The notes: generated from the sequence alone by a model not told the origin. Counted from the first letter of the stretch, positions 1 to 7,792 are shown. The stretch is 33,327 bases of DNA from DAOWHW01 sp964493265 (GCA_964493265.1 CAZBLY010000005.1:1-33327); one strand, 5' to 3'. Translations and numbers: made by a program.

Positions 1-30
1 GCTTTTGGTTTGTCGCTTTAATAGAAAAAG

Positions 31-558
31 ATGGTGAAGAATATATTTGTGAATAAAAGAAAAAAGAATAAAAAAGGGATAAGTATCTTAATATCTTATG
101 TCTTGCTTATTACACTTGCTATAGCTTTATCAGCAACTACATACATCTTCTTAAAACAATATGCAGAAAAACCACTTCCAGAAGAAGGCTGCCCAGAAGG
201 AACTAATATTGTTATTGAAAATTATGAATGTGACATGAATGAAAAAATTCTTAGTATAACAATTAAAAATCGCGGTCTGCATAATGTTGATGGTGTTTTT
301 ATTAAAATTTCAACTGACAATACAGAATTTTTAGAAGATTTTGCAGAAATAAGTTCTGAATGTATGTCAAGACCAAATTGTGTGAGATGCGAATTTGATC
401 CTTGTTTTCCTCCTGATGGTGAAGTTTCTAAGGAATTTGATTATTCTGAATATGATCAAATAACTAAAATAGTAGTTATTCCATATAAATTAGGAGAAAC
501 TTATGCAACATTATGTGAAAATGCAATTGCAAGTCTAAATGTAGAGGGTTGTGAATAA
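31..558 (+). CDS. Pilin-like protein with class III signal peptide, Cys-rich
   Basis: This is a 175-residue protein that begins with a basic leader ending in KKG, followed by a hydrophobic stretch of about 25 residues (from ISILISYVLL). That is the layout of archaeal type IV pilins, which a prepilin peptidase (PibD/EppA family) cuts at the Gly. The rest is a beta-rich extracellular domain with eight cysteines (a cluster of four near residues 110-130), an even number that suggests disulfides. It is the first of four pilin-like genes in a row. The leader is longer than in the next two genes; an in-frame GTG at 49 would give a leader closer to theirs. Bases 1-21 could encode the tail of a preceding gene (AFGLSL then stop), but this cannot be confirmed. 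The pilin call rests on the N-terminus only. Confidence 0.75.
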   Translation: MVKNIFVNKRKKNKKGISILISYVLLITLAIALSATTYIFLKQYAEKPLPEEGCPEGTNIVIENYECDMNEKILSITIKNRGLHNVDGVFIKISTDNTEFLEDFAEISSECMSRPNCVRCEFDPCFPPDGEVSKEFDYSEYDQITKIVVIPYKLGETYATLCENAIASLNVEGCE

Positions 559-566
559 AAATAAAC

Positions 567-578
567 AAATATTTAAAC
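567..578 (+). promoter_or_regulatory. TATA-like promoter of second pilin gene
   Basis: The AT element around ATATTTAAAC is centred about 29 bp before the ATG at 602. That spacing places the transcription start at or next to the start codon, as in archaeal leaderless genes. Confidence 0.45.
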
Positions 579-601
579 TAAAAAATCAATAAATAAATAT
601 A

Positions 602-1042
602 ATGAAAAGAGATAAAAAAGGAATTTCACCTTTAATAGCAACCGTACTTCTTATAGTGGTTGCAATTATCCTTTTCCTTCTTATTTTTATGTGGCTCCGT
701 GGTTTTCAAAAAGAAGCTATCACAAAACAAGGAACTGCAATAGAATTAATGTGTAGGGAAATTAGTTTTGATATGGCTTATAATAATCCTCAATTACAAA
801 TAGTTAATATGGGAGATGTTCCACTATATGATGTTAATATTTATATTGTAAGTGGAACTAAAACTGAATTTAAATTAAAAATGGGTGAAATAACTCAGGG
901 CACAACCGCTACAAATAGTAATGTTGGTTGTGATTCTGGTGAACAAATAAAAGCTATTCCTGTGTTGCTTGGTACAACAAAAACAAATTCACAAGAAGAA
1001 TATGTTTGTGAAGATCAAGCTCAAACAATTTCATGCTCATAA
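602..1042 (+). CDS. Archaeal type IV pilin-like protein
   Basis: This 146-residue protein starts MKRDKKGISPLIATVLLIVV, a textbook archaeal class III signal peptide (Pilin_N / DUF1628 style). The cut is expected after KKG, and the hydrophobic helix that packs the filament core follows immediately. The mature domain is small and beta-rich with four cysteines. A TATA-like element lies about 29 bp upstream of the ATG with no good Shine-Dalgarno, so this gene probably has its own leaderless promoter. It sits between two other pilin-like genes, consistent with minor and major pilins of one filament. No pilus ATPase or prepilin peptidase lies in this window, so filament identity (adhesion pilus or archaellum) cannot be decided. 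Confidence 0.85.
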   Translation: MKRDKKGISPLIATVLLIVVAIILFLLIFMWLRGFQKEAITKQGTAIELMCREISFDMAYNNPQLQIVNMGDVPLYDVNIYIVSGTKTEFKLKMGEITQGTTATNSNVGCDSGEQIKAIPVLLGTTKTNSQEEYVCEDQAQTISCS

Positions 1043-1078
1043 ATTAAAAAACATAAAAAGAGGTAAATAAAACAAAAG

Positions 1079-1555
1079 ATGAAAAATAAAAAAGGAATTG
1101 AACCTGTTATTGCTACAGTTTTATTGATAGTGATTACAATTGTTGTAGTGGCTTTAGTTGTTGCTTTTGTAGTTCCATTTGTTCAAAAACAAATGCAAGA
1201 TACAGAACTATGCTATAATGCAATAGTTGAGATAGTAGCTGCAGAAAGTTGTTATGACAATACCAATTTATATGTAAGAGTAAGTCGTGGTTCAGAAGAT
1301 TTTGAACTAAGAGACATAATTTTGAAAGTAATTACTAATGAAAAAACAGTTACTAAAAAAATAGATGCAGACTTAAGTTTATTAATCCCAGAAAATCCAC
1401 ACGAAGAAAATTTCTATACAATTACATTTGAACAATTAGGAATTACAGATGACATAATTACTTCAATTGCAATAGCCCCAATAGTTGGAAGTGGAGAAAC
1501 AGAAAAAACTTGTGAAATAACATCCCAAACAGCAATAAGTGAATGTGTTGTTTAA
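1079..1555 (+). CDS. Archaeal type IV pilin-like protein
   Basis: This 158-residue protein starts MKNKKGIEPVIATVLLIVIT. The KKG|I cleavage context with Glu two residues into the mature chain matches the conserved acidic residue of type IV pilins. A hydrophobic helix of about 30 residues follows, then an extracellular domain with four cysteines. An AAAGAGGT element lies 14 nt before the ATG, farther than usual for a ribosome-binding site. The next pilin-like gene starts only 8 nt after this stop, so the two are probably co-transcribed. Confidence 0.85.
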   Translation: MKNKKGIEPVIATVLLIVITIVVVALVVAFVVPFVQKQMQDTELCYNAIVEIVAAESCYDNTNLYVRVSRGSEDFELRDIILKVITNEKTVTKKIDADLSLLIPENPHEENFYTITFEQLGITDDIITSIAIAPIVGSGETEKTCEITSQTAISECVV

Positions 1556-1563
1556 GTAATAAA

Positions 1564-2052
1564 ATGAAAAAACAAGGAATGGTTTGGGTTTCTACAGTTC
1601 TTTATATTTTAATTAGCTTGGCTATTCTTGGAATTGTTATAGCAGCTGTACAACCAAGAATTAAATCAACAAGAGATAAAGCTACAATAGATCAAACTAT
1701 TAATATTTTAAATGAACTTGATCAAAAAATAATTGAAGTTGATAATTCAGCAGAAGGAAATATAAGATCACTCAATTTACAAATCAAGAGAGGAATCCTT
1801 ACAATTGATTCTAATGAAAATAAAATAGAGTGGAATCTTGAAGATGCTTCTTATAAATATAGTGAGCCAGAAACCCCTATTAAAATTGGAAGAATCACCG
1901 CGCTTACAAAAGAAAAACAAGGCAAATTTAATATAACTTTGACTTTAAATTATGAAACAGATATCAATTCTGAATTAATATCATTACAACCTTCTGAAAC
2001 CCCTTACAAAATTTTCATTAAAAAAACTGCCGAGGGGATAGAAATTTATTAA
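1564..2052 (+). CDS. Pilin-like membrane protein, fourth of the cluster
   Basis: The start is set at the ATG at 1564 (162 residues), giving MKKQGMVWVSTVLYILIS. An upstream in-frame ATG at 1543 lies inside the preceding gene and would add a meaningless MCCLSNK. The N-terminus keeps a short basic leader (KKQG) and a hydrophobic helix as in pilins, but Met-Val follows the Gly and the acidic residue at mature position 5 is missing. The C-terminal part is a helix followed by beta-strands without cysteines, unlike the three genes before it. It could be a minor pilin or assembly factor of the same filament. This is an inference from position and N-terminus. Confidence 0.65.
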   Translation: MKKQGMVWVSTVLYILISLAILGIVIAAVQPRIKSTRDKATIDQTINILNELDQKIIEVDNSAEGNIRSLNLQIKRGILTIDSNENKIEWNLEDASYKYSEPETPIKIGRITALTKEKQGKFNITLTLNYETDINSELISLQPSETPYKIFIKKTAEGIEIY

Positions 2053-2060
2053 GAAGAAAA

Positions 2061-2070
2061 GTTTTAAAAA
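2061..2070 (+). promoter_or_regulatory. TATA-like promoter of serS, decides the start
   Basis: GTTTTAAAAA is centred about 26 bp before the ATG at 2092. It supports leaderless initiation there rather than at the in-frame TTG at 2083. Confidence 0.5.
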
Positions 2071-2091
2071 TCCTCGATTACTTTGAGTTTT

Positions 2092-3357
2092 ATGCTTGAT
2101 ATTAAGTTTGTAGAAGAAAAACCAGGGGTGATTAAAAAAACTCTAAAAGAAAGAGGAAGATCTGAATTAATTAAAGAATTCTCTAATTTTATAAAAATAA
2201 GAAAAGATTGGAAAAAAAATAAAAAAGAATTAGATGAACTAAGACATAAAAGAAATATTATTTCTCTTGAAATAAGTAAAGCAGTAAAACAAAAAAAAGA
2301 TATTAAAAAATTTAAACAAGAAGCAAAAAAAATATCAGATAGCATTACAAAAATAGAAAATAAAATAAAAACAGTAGAGAAAAAAATATATGAAATGTCT
2401 CTACAATTTCCTAATCTTATAGCCCCTAATTTGCCAAAAAAGGAAAAAATAATTTCTACTTATGGAAAAACAAAAAAAGAAAAATGGCAAAAAGATTATT
2501 TAGAGCTTGCTAAAACTTTTGATTTAATTGATTTTGATTCTGCAATAAAAATGTCTGGAGAAGGATTTTATGCTCTAAAAGGTGAGGGAGCAATATTACA
2601 AAGAGCTCTAATTAATTTTTGTCTTGATATGGCAAAAAAAAATGGTTATAAAGAGATTCTGCTTCCAGTTCTTTTAAATAAAAAAGCCCTGATTAATTCC
2701 GGACATCTGCCAAAATTTAAAGAAAGTATGTATCTTACCCAAGATGGTTTTTATTTAAGTCCAACAGAAGAAACCGGTTTGCTGAATTTATATTCTGGAA
2801 AAACACTTACAAAATTACCAATTAATTTAACAGCTTACATACCTAGCTTTAGAACAGAAAAAGGAGCAACAAAAGGAATTATAAGAACACACCAATTTGA
2901 TGAGGTTGAATTGTTTAAAATAACCAAACCAAGTGAAAGTAATAAAGAATTGCAAAAAATGATTAAAGATGCTTCACAAATTCTAAAATTACTAAAATTA
3001 CCCTTTAAAATTAAATTACTTCCAGCTTGGGACATAGCAACACAAAGTAGTATAACTTATGATATTGATGTATTTTCTTCTAAAACAGGGTGGTTAGAAA
3101 TTAGCTCATGCTCCAATTGTTTAGATTATCAAGCAAGAAGAGCCAAAATATATTATTCAGAAAAAGGAAAAAGAAGTTTTGTGCATACATTAAATGGAAC
3201 AGCTTTAGGCTTAGGTAGAATTTTTATTGCAATTGTTGAAAATTACCAACAAAAAGACGGTTCAATTAAAATCCCTGATGTTCTACAAAAATATTGTGGT
3301 TTCAAGAAAATTGAAATCAAAAAGAATAAAAATACAAAAAAACATAAAAAGAAATGA
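2092..3357 (+). CDS. serS: Seryl-tRNA synthetase
   Basis: This is a class II synthetase that charges tRNA-Ser in the cytoplasm. The start at 2092 gives MLDIKFVEEKPG, the usual SerRS opening (421 residues). An N-terminal Lys-rich coiled coil (about residues 25-105) is the tRNA-binding arm. The catalytic core follows, with motif 2 (FRTEKG), a CSNC/DYQARR segment and motif 3 (NGTALGLGR followed by ENYQQKDGSIKIP). The motif 2 loop looks about four residues shorter than in standard SerRS, where a segment like SYGRD sits between E-x-G and T-R-G. The last 20 residues are a Lys-rich tail. The stop overlaps an ATG of the next frame, but the next gene begins 17 nt later at its own ribosome-binding site. 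Confidence 0.96.
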   Translation: MLDIKFVEEKPGVIKKTLKERGRSELIKEFSNFIKIRKDWKKNKKELDELRHKRNIISLEISKAVKQKKDIKKFKQEAKKISDSITKIENKIKTVEKKIYEMSLQFPNLIAPNLPKKEKIISTYGKTKKEKWQKDYLELAKTFDLIDFDSAIKMSGEGFYALKGEGAILQRALINFCLDMAKKNGYKEILLPVLLNKKALINSGHLPKFKESMYLTQDGFYLSPTEETGLLNLYSGKTLTKLPINLTAYIPSFRTEKGATKGIIRTHQFDEVELFKITKPSESNKELQKMIKDASQILKLLKLPFKIKLLPAWDIATQSSITYDIDVFSSKTGWLEISSCSNCLDYQARRAKIYYSEKGKRSFVHTLNGTALGLGRIFIAIVENYQQKDGSIKIPDVLQKYCGFKKIEIKKNKNTKKHKKK

Positions 3358-3359
3358 AA

Positions 3360-3365
3360 GGAGGT
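3360..3365 (+). promoter_or_regulatory. Strong Shine-Dalgarno that sets the start at 3375
   Basis: GGAGGT lies 9 nt before the ATG at 3375. It lies inside the frame that would start at 3354, so the later ATG is the real start. Confidence 0.7.
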
Positions 3366-3374
3366 AAAAAAATA

Positions 3375-3785
3375 ATGAAAAAATCTACAGCAGAAGTGTG
3401 GGTAAAAATTATTGCTATTCTCGGATACATTGGAGCAGCATTTGCAGCTCTTGCAGGAATTATTATGCTTTTTGGAGGAACCTTTCTTTCAGGAATTACA
3501 TCATATTTTGGCGGAGAAATACTTGGAAGTTTTTTAGTAGGAACTTTTATCATAATAGCAGCCATTTTAGTGATTGTTTATGGGATCTTTACATTTATAG
3601 TGGCTCTAAACCTATGGAAACATAAAAATTGGGCAAGAATTGTTATGATAGTAATTGCAGCCTTGGGTTTATTAGGCAGTATACCGTCAATAATTGCAGG
3701 AGTTGGTATCGTGCCTTTAGTAATAAATGGAGGAATCATTTATTTACTTGCAATAAACAAAGATATAGTTAAACTTTTCAGATAA
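3375..3785 (+). CDS. Small multi-pass membrane protein, unknown function
   Basis: This 136-residue protein (from the ATG at 3375, preceded by GGAGGT) has three to four hydrophobic helices. The first begins near residue 10 (WVKIIAILGYIG), the second spans about 60-85, the third about 93-107 after a basic loop (WKHKNWARI), and the last lies about 112-128. No catalytic motif is visible. Short four-helix proteins of this type are common in DPANN and bacterial genomes and usually have no assigned function. It is coupled to serS through the short spacing and may share its transcript. A T-rich tract right after the stop probably ends that transcript. Confidence 0.8.
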   Translation: MKKSTAEVWVKIIAILGYIGAAFAALAGIIMLFGGTFLSGITSYFGGEILGSFLVGTFIIIAAILVIVYGIFTFIVALNLWKHKNWARIVMIVIAALGLLGSIPSIIAGVGIVPLVINGGIIYLLAINKDIVKLFR

Positions 3786-3787
3786 TT

Positions 3788-3842
3788 TTTTATTTTTCTT
3801 TTTTTTATTTTTTTATTTTTAATTTGTTTTAGAATTTTTTCC
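3788..3842 (+). terminator. T-rich archaeal-type terminator
   Basis: Immediately after the stop at 3785 the coding strand carries several long T runs broken by single A or C bases (TTTTTT, TTTTTTTT, TTTTTTT). Archaeal RNA polymerase stops at such oligo-T tracts without a hairpin. The next gene has its own TATA box 40 bp further on. Confidence 0.55.
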
Positions 3843-3883
3843 TATTCTAAGTCTGTTACTATTTTTAAATTACATCATTAGTA

Positions 3884-3893
3884 AATTTTAAAT
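3884..3893 (+). promoter_or_regulatory. TATA-like promoter of the M23 peptidase gene
   Basis: AATTTTAAAT is centred about 28 bp before the ATG at 3916. There is no Shine-Dalgarno in between, which is consistent with a leaderless mRNA. Confidence 0.5.
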
Positions 3894-3915
3894 ATCTCCT
3901 TTTCTTCAATATTTC

Positions 3916-4971
3916 ATGCCAAGCAGTTTGATAAATAGAATTATAGCATTAGATAGAGAAGATTATATAACTAAAGGTTTGTCTCCTAAAGAAATTGAGA
4001 AAAGAATCCAAGACAAAAAAAGAATAATCACTTATTATAATCATCTTATTTCTCCCAACATAAATACAAATTTTCAATCAATTTATTTTGATCACATAAT
4101 AAAAAATCCAGAGTCTATTATAAAATCGAAAAAGAAGAAAAAAACAAATATTGCAAGAAAAATTTTAATTCCAACGGCAGCAACATTTTTTACATTATTA
4201 ACTTTAATTCCTTGTTTTTTAGAATATCAATTACAGAAAAAAATCAATCAAGAAATTAATAATAATAGAACAGAATGGCTTCAAAATAAAATTCAAAGTC
4301 TTGATGGTGCTTTGATTGATGAAAACACCCTTTATAGCAATTTTGGTTTAAATTTTCCTAAACCTAAAAAAGATAGTATTACTATAGGAAAAATACTTGG
4401 AAATAAAAATAATAAAAATCTTGAAAATTTAGCTAATTCTACAAAACTTGCTATTGTTTCAAGTAATTTAATTTATAATCCTTTTGGCGAAGATGGAAAT
4501 TATAAAATAACAAGCACATTTTATTCTACAAGATCAATGGGTGGCGGAGGAAAAAGAATTCATAAAGCATATGATTTTATAAGAATGGATGGCAAAGCAA
4601 GACCCCCAATATACGCTGGAAGAAGCGGAATAGTAAAATTTGCAGGCAATAATGGAGGTTATGGAAAATGTGTGATTACAAAAACAAATTCTGGATTTTA
4701 TATATTGGATGCTCATTTTTCAAAAATTATAGTTAAAAAAGGACAAAAAGTGGATGTTGGTGAATTAATAGGTTATATGGGTAATACAGGGCATTCCACA
4801 GGTTCTCATTTACATAGGTCTGCCTACAATATTGATGAAAATAAGGAAGAACAATTTATTAATTATAAAAATTGTTTGACCAATGATAAGGATTTAGTTG
4901 ATAAAAAGGAATTTCAAAAAACAGCTCATTCAATCAAACAAATAAAGAACATTTCAAGCCAAGATTTTTAA
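3916..4971 (+). CDS. Membrane-anchored M23 (LytM-type) metallopeptidase
   Basis: This is a 351-residue protein. Residues 1-80 are a charged, cytoplasm-like region ending in KKKKK, followed by one membrane helix (about 82-103), a linker rich in Asn and Lys, and a C-terminal M23 domain (about 195-305). The zinc and catalytic residues of the family are all visible: H216-x3-D220 (HKAYD), H267 (DAHFSK), and H298-x-H300 (GSHLH). M23 enzymes cut peptide bridges, classically of bacterial peptidoglycan. Archaea lack murein, so the substrate may be a bacterial neighbour or host wall, or the cell's own surface proteins. The long N-terminal cytoplasmic region is not typical of bacterial LytM proteins. 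The family call is firm; the substrate is unknown. Confidence 0.88.
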   Translation: MPSSLINRIIALDREDYITKGLSPKEIEKRIQDKKRIITYYNHLISPNINTNFQSIYFDHIIKNPESIIKSKKKKKTNIARKILIPTAATFFTLLTLIPCFLEYQLQKKINQEINNNRTEWLQNKIQSLDGALIDENTLYSNFGLNFPKPKKDSITIGKILGNKNNKNLENLANSTKLAIVSSNLIYNPFGEDGNYKITSTFYSTRSMGGGGKRIHKAYDFIRMDGKARPPIYAGRSGIVKFAGNNGGYGKCVITKTNSGFYILDAHFSKIIVKKGQKVDVGELIGYMGNTGHSTGSHLHRSAYNIDENKEEQFINYKNCLTNDKDLVDKKEFQKTAHSIKQIKNISSQDF

Positions 4972-4974
4972 ATT
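4965..4974 (+). promoter_or_regulatory. TATA-like promoter overlapping the M23 stop codon
   Basis: TTTTTAAATT contains the stop codon of the upstream gene and is centred about 24 bp before the ATG at 4994, giving a leaderless start for the phosphoesterase. Confidence 0.45.
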
Positions 4975-4993
4975 CAATTAACTTCTTTTTATT

Positions 4994-5704
4994 ATGCCTA
5001 GAAAAATTAAAAAAATCAAGAATTCAAAAAAGAAAAAATCTAAAAAGAAAAGTAAAGTTGAAAAAATAGAAAAGAAAAAACATCTCAAAATTCTTGCAAT
5101 AGGTGATTTACATGGCGATTCAAGGCAAGCTTCAAAATTAGCAAAGAAAGCAAAAAAAGAAAAAGTTGATCTTGTTATTTTATCCGGAGATATTACCTTT
5201 GCTGAATCTAGTATTGATTATCTTGTAGGGCCCTTTGCCAAGAGAAAATTAGATGTCCTTCTCATTCCAGGAAACCATGAAACTTTAGCTACAGCAAATT
5301 TTTTAACCAAATTATATGGTCCAAAAGTTACAAATCTCCATGGTAAAGGTTTAGAATTTAAAGATTCTTCTCATGATATTGGAATTTTCGGGGCTGGCGG
5401 TGCAAACATAGGTTTATTTCAATTAAGTGAAAATGAAATTTTTAATACTCTTAAAAAAGGTTTCAATAAAATAAAAGATGTTAAAAAGAAAATTATGGTT
5501 ACCCATGTTCATCCTTCAAAAACACTGATGGCAAAATTAAGTTCTTTTGTTCCAGGAAGTACAGGAGTTAGAAGAGCCATTAAAAAATTCCAACCAGATA
5601 TTGCAATATGCTCCCATGTTCATGAAGCTGAAGGAATTGAAGAAAAAATTGGCAGGACAAAAGTCATAAATGTTGGAAGAAAAGGCAAGATTATTGAGGT
5701 TTAA
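4994..5704 (+). CDS. Calcineurin-like metallophosphoesterase
   Basis: This 236-residue protein has a strongly basic N-terminal tail (residues 1-30, mostly Lys). A complete metallophosphoesterase core follows: GDLHGD (37-42), GDI (65-67), GNHE (93-96), THVHP (170-174) and SHVH (207-210). These residues bind the two metals and the phosphate. Archaeal members hydrolyse varied phosphoesters, and the sequence does not fix the substrate. The basic tail could bind nucleic acid (inference). The next gene starts 3 nt after the stop, with its GAGGT ribosome-binding site inside the end of this gene, so the two are translationally coupled. Confidence 0.9.
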   Translation: MPRKIKKIKNSKKKKSKKKSKVEKIEKKKHLKILAIGDLHGDSRQASKLAKKAKKEKVDLVILSGDITFAESSIDYLVGPFAKRKLDVLLIPGNHETLATANFLTKLYGPKVTNLHGKGLEFKDSSHDIGIFGAGGANIGLFQLSENEIFNTLKKGFNKIKDVKKKIMVTHVHPSKTLMAKLSSFVPGSTGVRRAIKKFQPDIAICSHVHEAEGIEEKIGRTKVINVGRKGKIIEV

Positions 5705-5707
5705 AAA

Positions 5708-6133
5708 ATGGCAAAGCAACTTGGAATTATTAAGTCAGTTATTGCATCTGGACCTATAATAATCAAGAATAAAAAAATGCTGGTAGTTCTCGATGATAAA
5801 GATCCTTTCTTAAAATTTCCGGGCGGTTCAATATTCAAGAATAAAAGCCTAAAAGAAACATGTAAAATAGAAACAAAACAAGAAATAAAATGCGATATTG
5901 AAATCATTAAGGAACTTGAACCAATTATGTTATGGAAAAAACCACATACAGGAGAAAAAATTCCTGTTGTGTTAATACATTGGCTTTCAAAATTAAAAAA
6001 AGGACAAAAACCAAAGAAAGGCAAGCATACAAAAGAAATTTTATGGATAGATTCAAAATATAAAAACTATAAGCTAGCACCAAATGTAAAATATTTCTTA
6101 AAGAAACTGAAAAAAGAAAGAAAAATTAACTAA
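5708..6133 (+). CDS. Nudix-like protein with degenerate Nudix box
   Basis: This 141-residue protein has the overall Nudix layout: an N-terminal strand pair (MLVVLDD), a PGG motif at about residues 38-40, and a helix where the Nudix box lies. The box normally reads G-x5-E-x7-R-E-U-x-E-E-x-G-U. Here the segment from GGSIFKNKSLKETC onward keeps one Glu of RE and one of EE, but the first E is Lys, the R is Ile, and the G is Lys. Metal binding is therefore probably weakened or lost. Partial activity or a binding role is possible. It is coupled to the phosphoesterase upstream. Its last 8 bases overlap the 3' end of the convergent elp3 gene. Confidence 0.6.
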   Translation: MAKQLGIIKSVIASGPIIIKNKKMLVVLDDKDPFLKFPGGSIFKNKSLKETCKIETKQEIKCDIEIIKELEPIMLWKKPHTGEKIPVVLIHWLSKLKKGQKPKKGKHTKEILWIDSKYKNYKLAPNVKYFLKKLKKERKIN

Positions 6134-7478
6134 GATACTTAACCATATAAGGTCCTTCTAATTTATAGCCTAGTTTATAATAATAGGGGCGAACCCCAAC
6201 GCCAGAGATCACCTTAATCTTTTTGCATTTCTCTTTTTTAGCAATCTTCTCAGCTTCATCCATAAGCCATTTTCCTAAACCAGTGTGCTGGGTCTTTCCT
6301 TTATCTCTCTTGCCTATCTCTAAAGTAGGGCCATAGACATGAAGTTCTCTAAGAATCAGAGTTTTGCTATTGTTAGGAATTCTCAATCGAACAAGACCAA
6401 AAATTATGTCATCTTCATTTATAACTTCAATAAAAAATTCTTTTCCTTCAGATGCTTTATATTCTATTCTATTCAATTTTAATTTCTTTTTAATATTCTT
6501 CTTTTTTAATAATGCAAATCCAATCTCACGACAACGAATACATTTACAAAATACTCCTTGATCTATCATTTCACTATGAACAACTTTTCTTAAATCAATT
6601 CTTATTGTTCCTGCCACTAAAAAATCGGGAGGAATCTCTCTCATAATCCTCATAATTCTGCAATAACGAGGAACAATTTGTTTAAATTTTATAAGAAGTT
6701 TAATCAGTTGTTCTTTTGTATAGGGTTTATATTTTCCTTCTTTGTATAAATTTACAAGTTCAGCTCCTTTAATGACCTGTGTAGGATAAATTTTAAGTTG
6801 GTCTGGCTTGAAATCAGGATTTAAAAACAATTCTTTAAACATCTCAATATCTTTTTTAAAATTCGAGCCAGGCAAACCAGGCATTATGTGATAACCAACC
6901 TTAAATCCAGCATTTTTCAATCTTCTAGTTGCATCTATAACATCTTTAACAGTATGACCTCTATTAATTTTCCTATAAATTTTATCATCAATAGCCTGAA
7001 CACCTATCTCAACCCTCGTACATCCAAATTCTAACATTCTTTTTATGTCAGAGTCAGAACAAAAATCAGGCCTTGTTTCTATACATAAAGCTATACATCT
7101 ATGCTTTGCTTTTTCATTTAACTTTTTAGCTTGCTTCAGATTTTTTGATTTTTTTCCATTAAGAGCATCAAAACACAATTTAATAAAATTATATTGGTAA
7201 TCTACTGGATAAGCTGTAAACGTTCCTCCTAAAATTATAAGCTCAATTTTGTCTGTTGGATGCCCCATAGCTTGAAAGGCTTTTAATCTAGCTAGAACTT
7301 GTTTGTAAGGATCATAATTTAATAACATAGCACGCATAATTGCAGGACTTTTTGGAGTATATGATTGTGGAACATCAAGAGAAGGGCAATACAAACAAGT
7401 TCCGTGGGGACATTTTCTTGGTTTAATAACAACTGCCAGAGGAGTTACGCCGCTAATTGTTTTTGTTGGTTTTCTCAT
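6126..7478 (-). CDS. elp3: Elp3-like tRNA uridine-34 carboxymethylase (radical SAM + acetyltransferase)
   Basis: This 450-residue protein opens with the conserved KPTKTISGVTPLAV segment, then the radical-SAM cysteines C23, C28 and C31 (CPHGTCLYC). The SAM barrel follows (LGGTFTAYP, IETRPDF, RVEIGVQ, YHIMPGLPG), then the RCREIG segment, and a C-terminal GNAT domain with LRELHVYG and an acetyl-CoA-binding QHTGLGKWL. Archaeal Elp3 uses acetyl-CoA and SAM to form cm5U at wobble U34. The usual N-terminal extension of about 70-80 residues before KPTxTxSGV is missing. The gene overlaps the preceding 105-codon gene by 4 nt (ATGA), so the two are co-translated. A Trm9-like methyltransferase is divergent from this pair. 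Confidence 0.94.
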   Translation of the reverse strand: MRKPTKTISGVTPLAVVIKPRKCPHGTCLYCPSLDVPQSYTPKSPAIMRAMLLNYDPYKQVLARLKAFQAMGHPTDKIELIILGGTFTAYPVDYQYNFIKLCFDALNGKKSKNLKQAKKLNEKAKHRCIALCIETRPDFCSDSDIKRMLEFGCTRVEIGVQAIDDKIYRKINRGHTVKDVIDATRRLKNAGFKVGYHIMPGLPGSNFKKDIEMFKELFLNPDFKPDQLKIYPTQVIKGAELVNLYKEGKYKPYTKEQLIKLLIKFKQIVPRYCRIMRIMREIPPDFLVAGTIRIDLRKVVHSEMIDQGVFCKCIRCREIGFALLKKKNIKKKLKLNRIEYKASEGKEFFIEVINEDDIIFGLVRLRIPNNSKTLILRELHVYGPTLEIGKRDKGKTQHTGLGKWLMDEAEKIAKKEKCKKIKVISGVGVRPYYYKLGYKLEGPYMVKYLS

Positions 7479-7792
7479 TTTTGTTTAATGGCTTCTTCAG
7501 TAAAATTTTCCTCAATATATTTTTTTATATAGAAAACCTTATTTGGATTGCAAGAAATAAAGAAACTTTGAGATTCATCTGGAAGTTCAGCAGTTATTTT
7601 AAATGCTTTTCTTATAGAATCATAACCTTTATGAACAATAAAATAAGGTTTTTTTACATTTCTTCTTGTCTTAATTGCTCCTGTTGCCCTAATCTTAATG
7701 TTTGTATCTAATCTAATGATTTCATCTAACATATCAACTAATTCTTTTCTAACTCTTTGATTATCACGCCATAAAATTAACTTCTTTGACAT
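7475..7792 (-). CDS. Small unrecognised protein co-translated with Elp3
   Basis: This 105-residue protein starts MSKKLILWRDNQRVRKELVD and has an alpha-helix followed by several strands (IKIRATGAIKT, PYFIVHKGYDS, FKITAELPD, SFFISC) and a C-terminal helix. I do not recognise the family. Its stop overlaps the Elp3 start (ATGA), so both proteins come from one message, and it may serve Elp3, which here lacks its usual N-terminal part. A split N-terminal domain is possible, but no sequence match supports this. Its first 17 codons and the ATG are repeated across the N gap (copy at 7896-7947); the copy is an assembly artefact, and the real upstream region is 7948-8004. Confidence 0.7.
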   Translation of the reverse strand: MSKKLILWRDNQRVRKELVDMLDEIIRLDTNIKIRATGAIKTRRNVKKPYFIVHKGYDSIRKAFKITAELPDESQSFFISCNPNKVFYIKKYIEENFTEEAIKQK

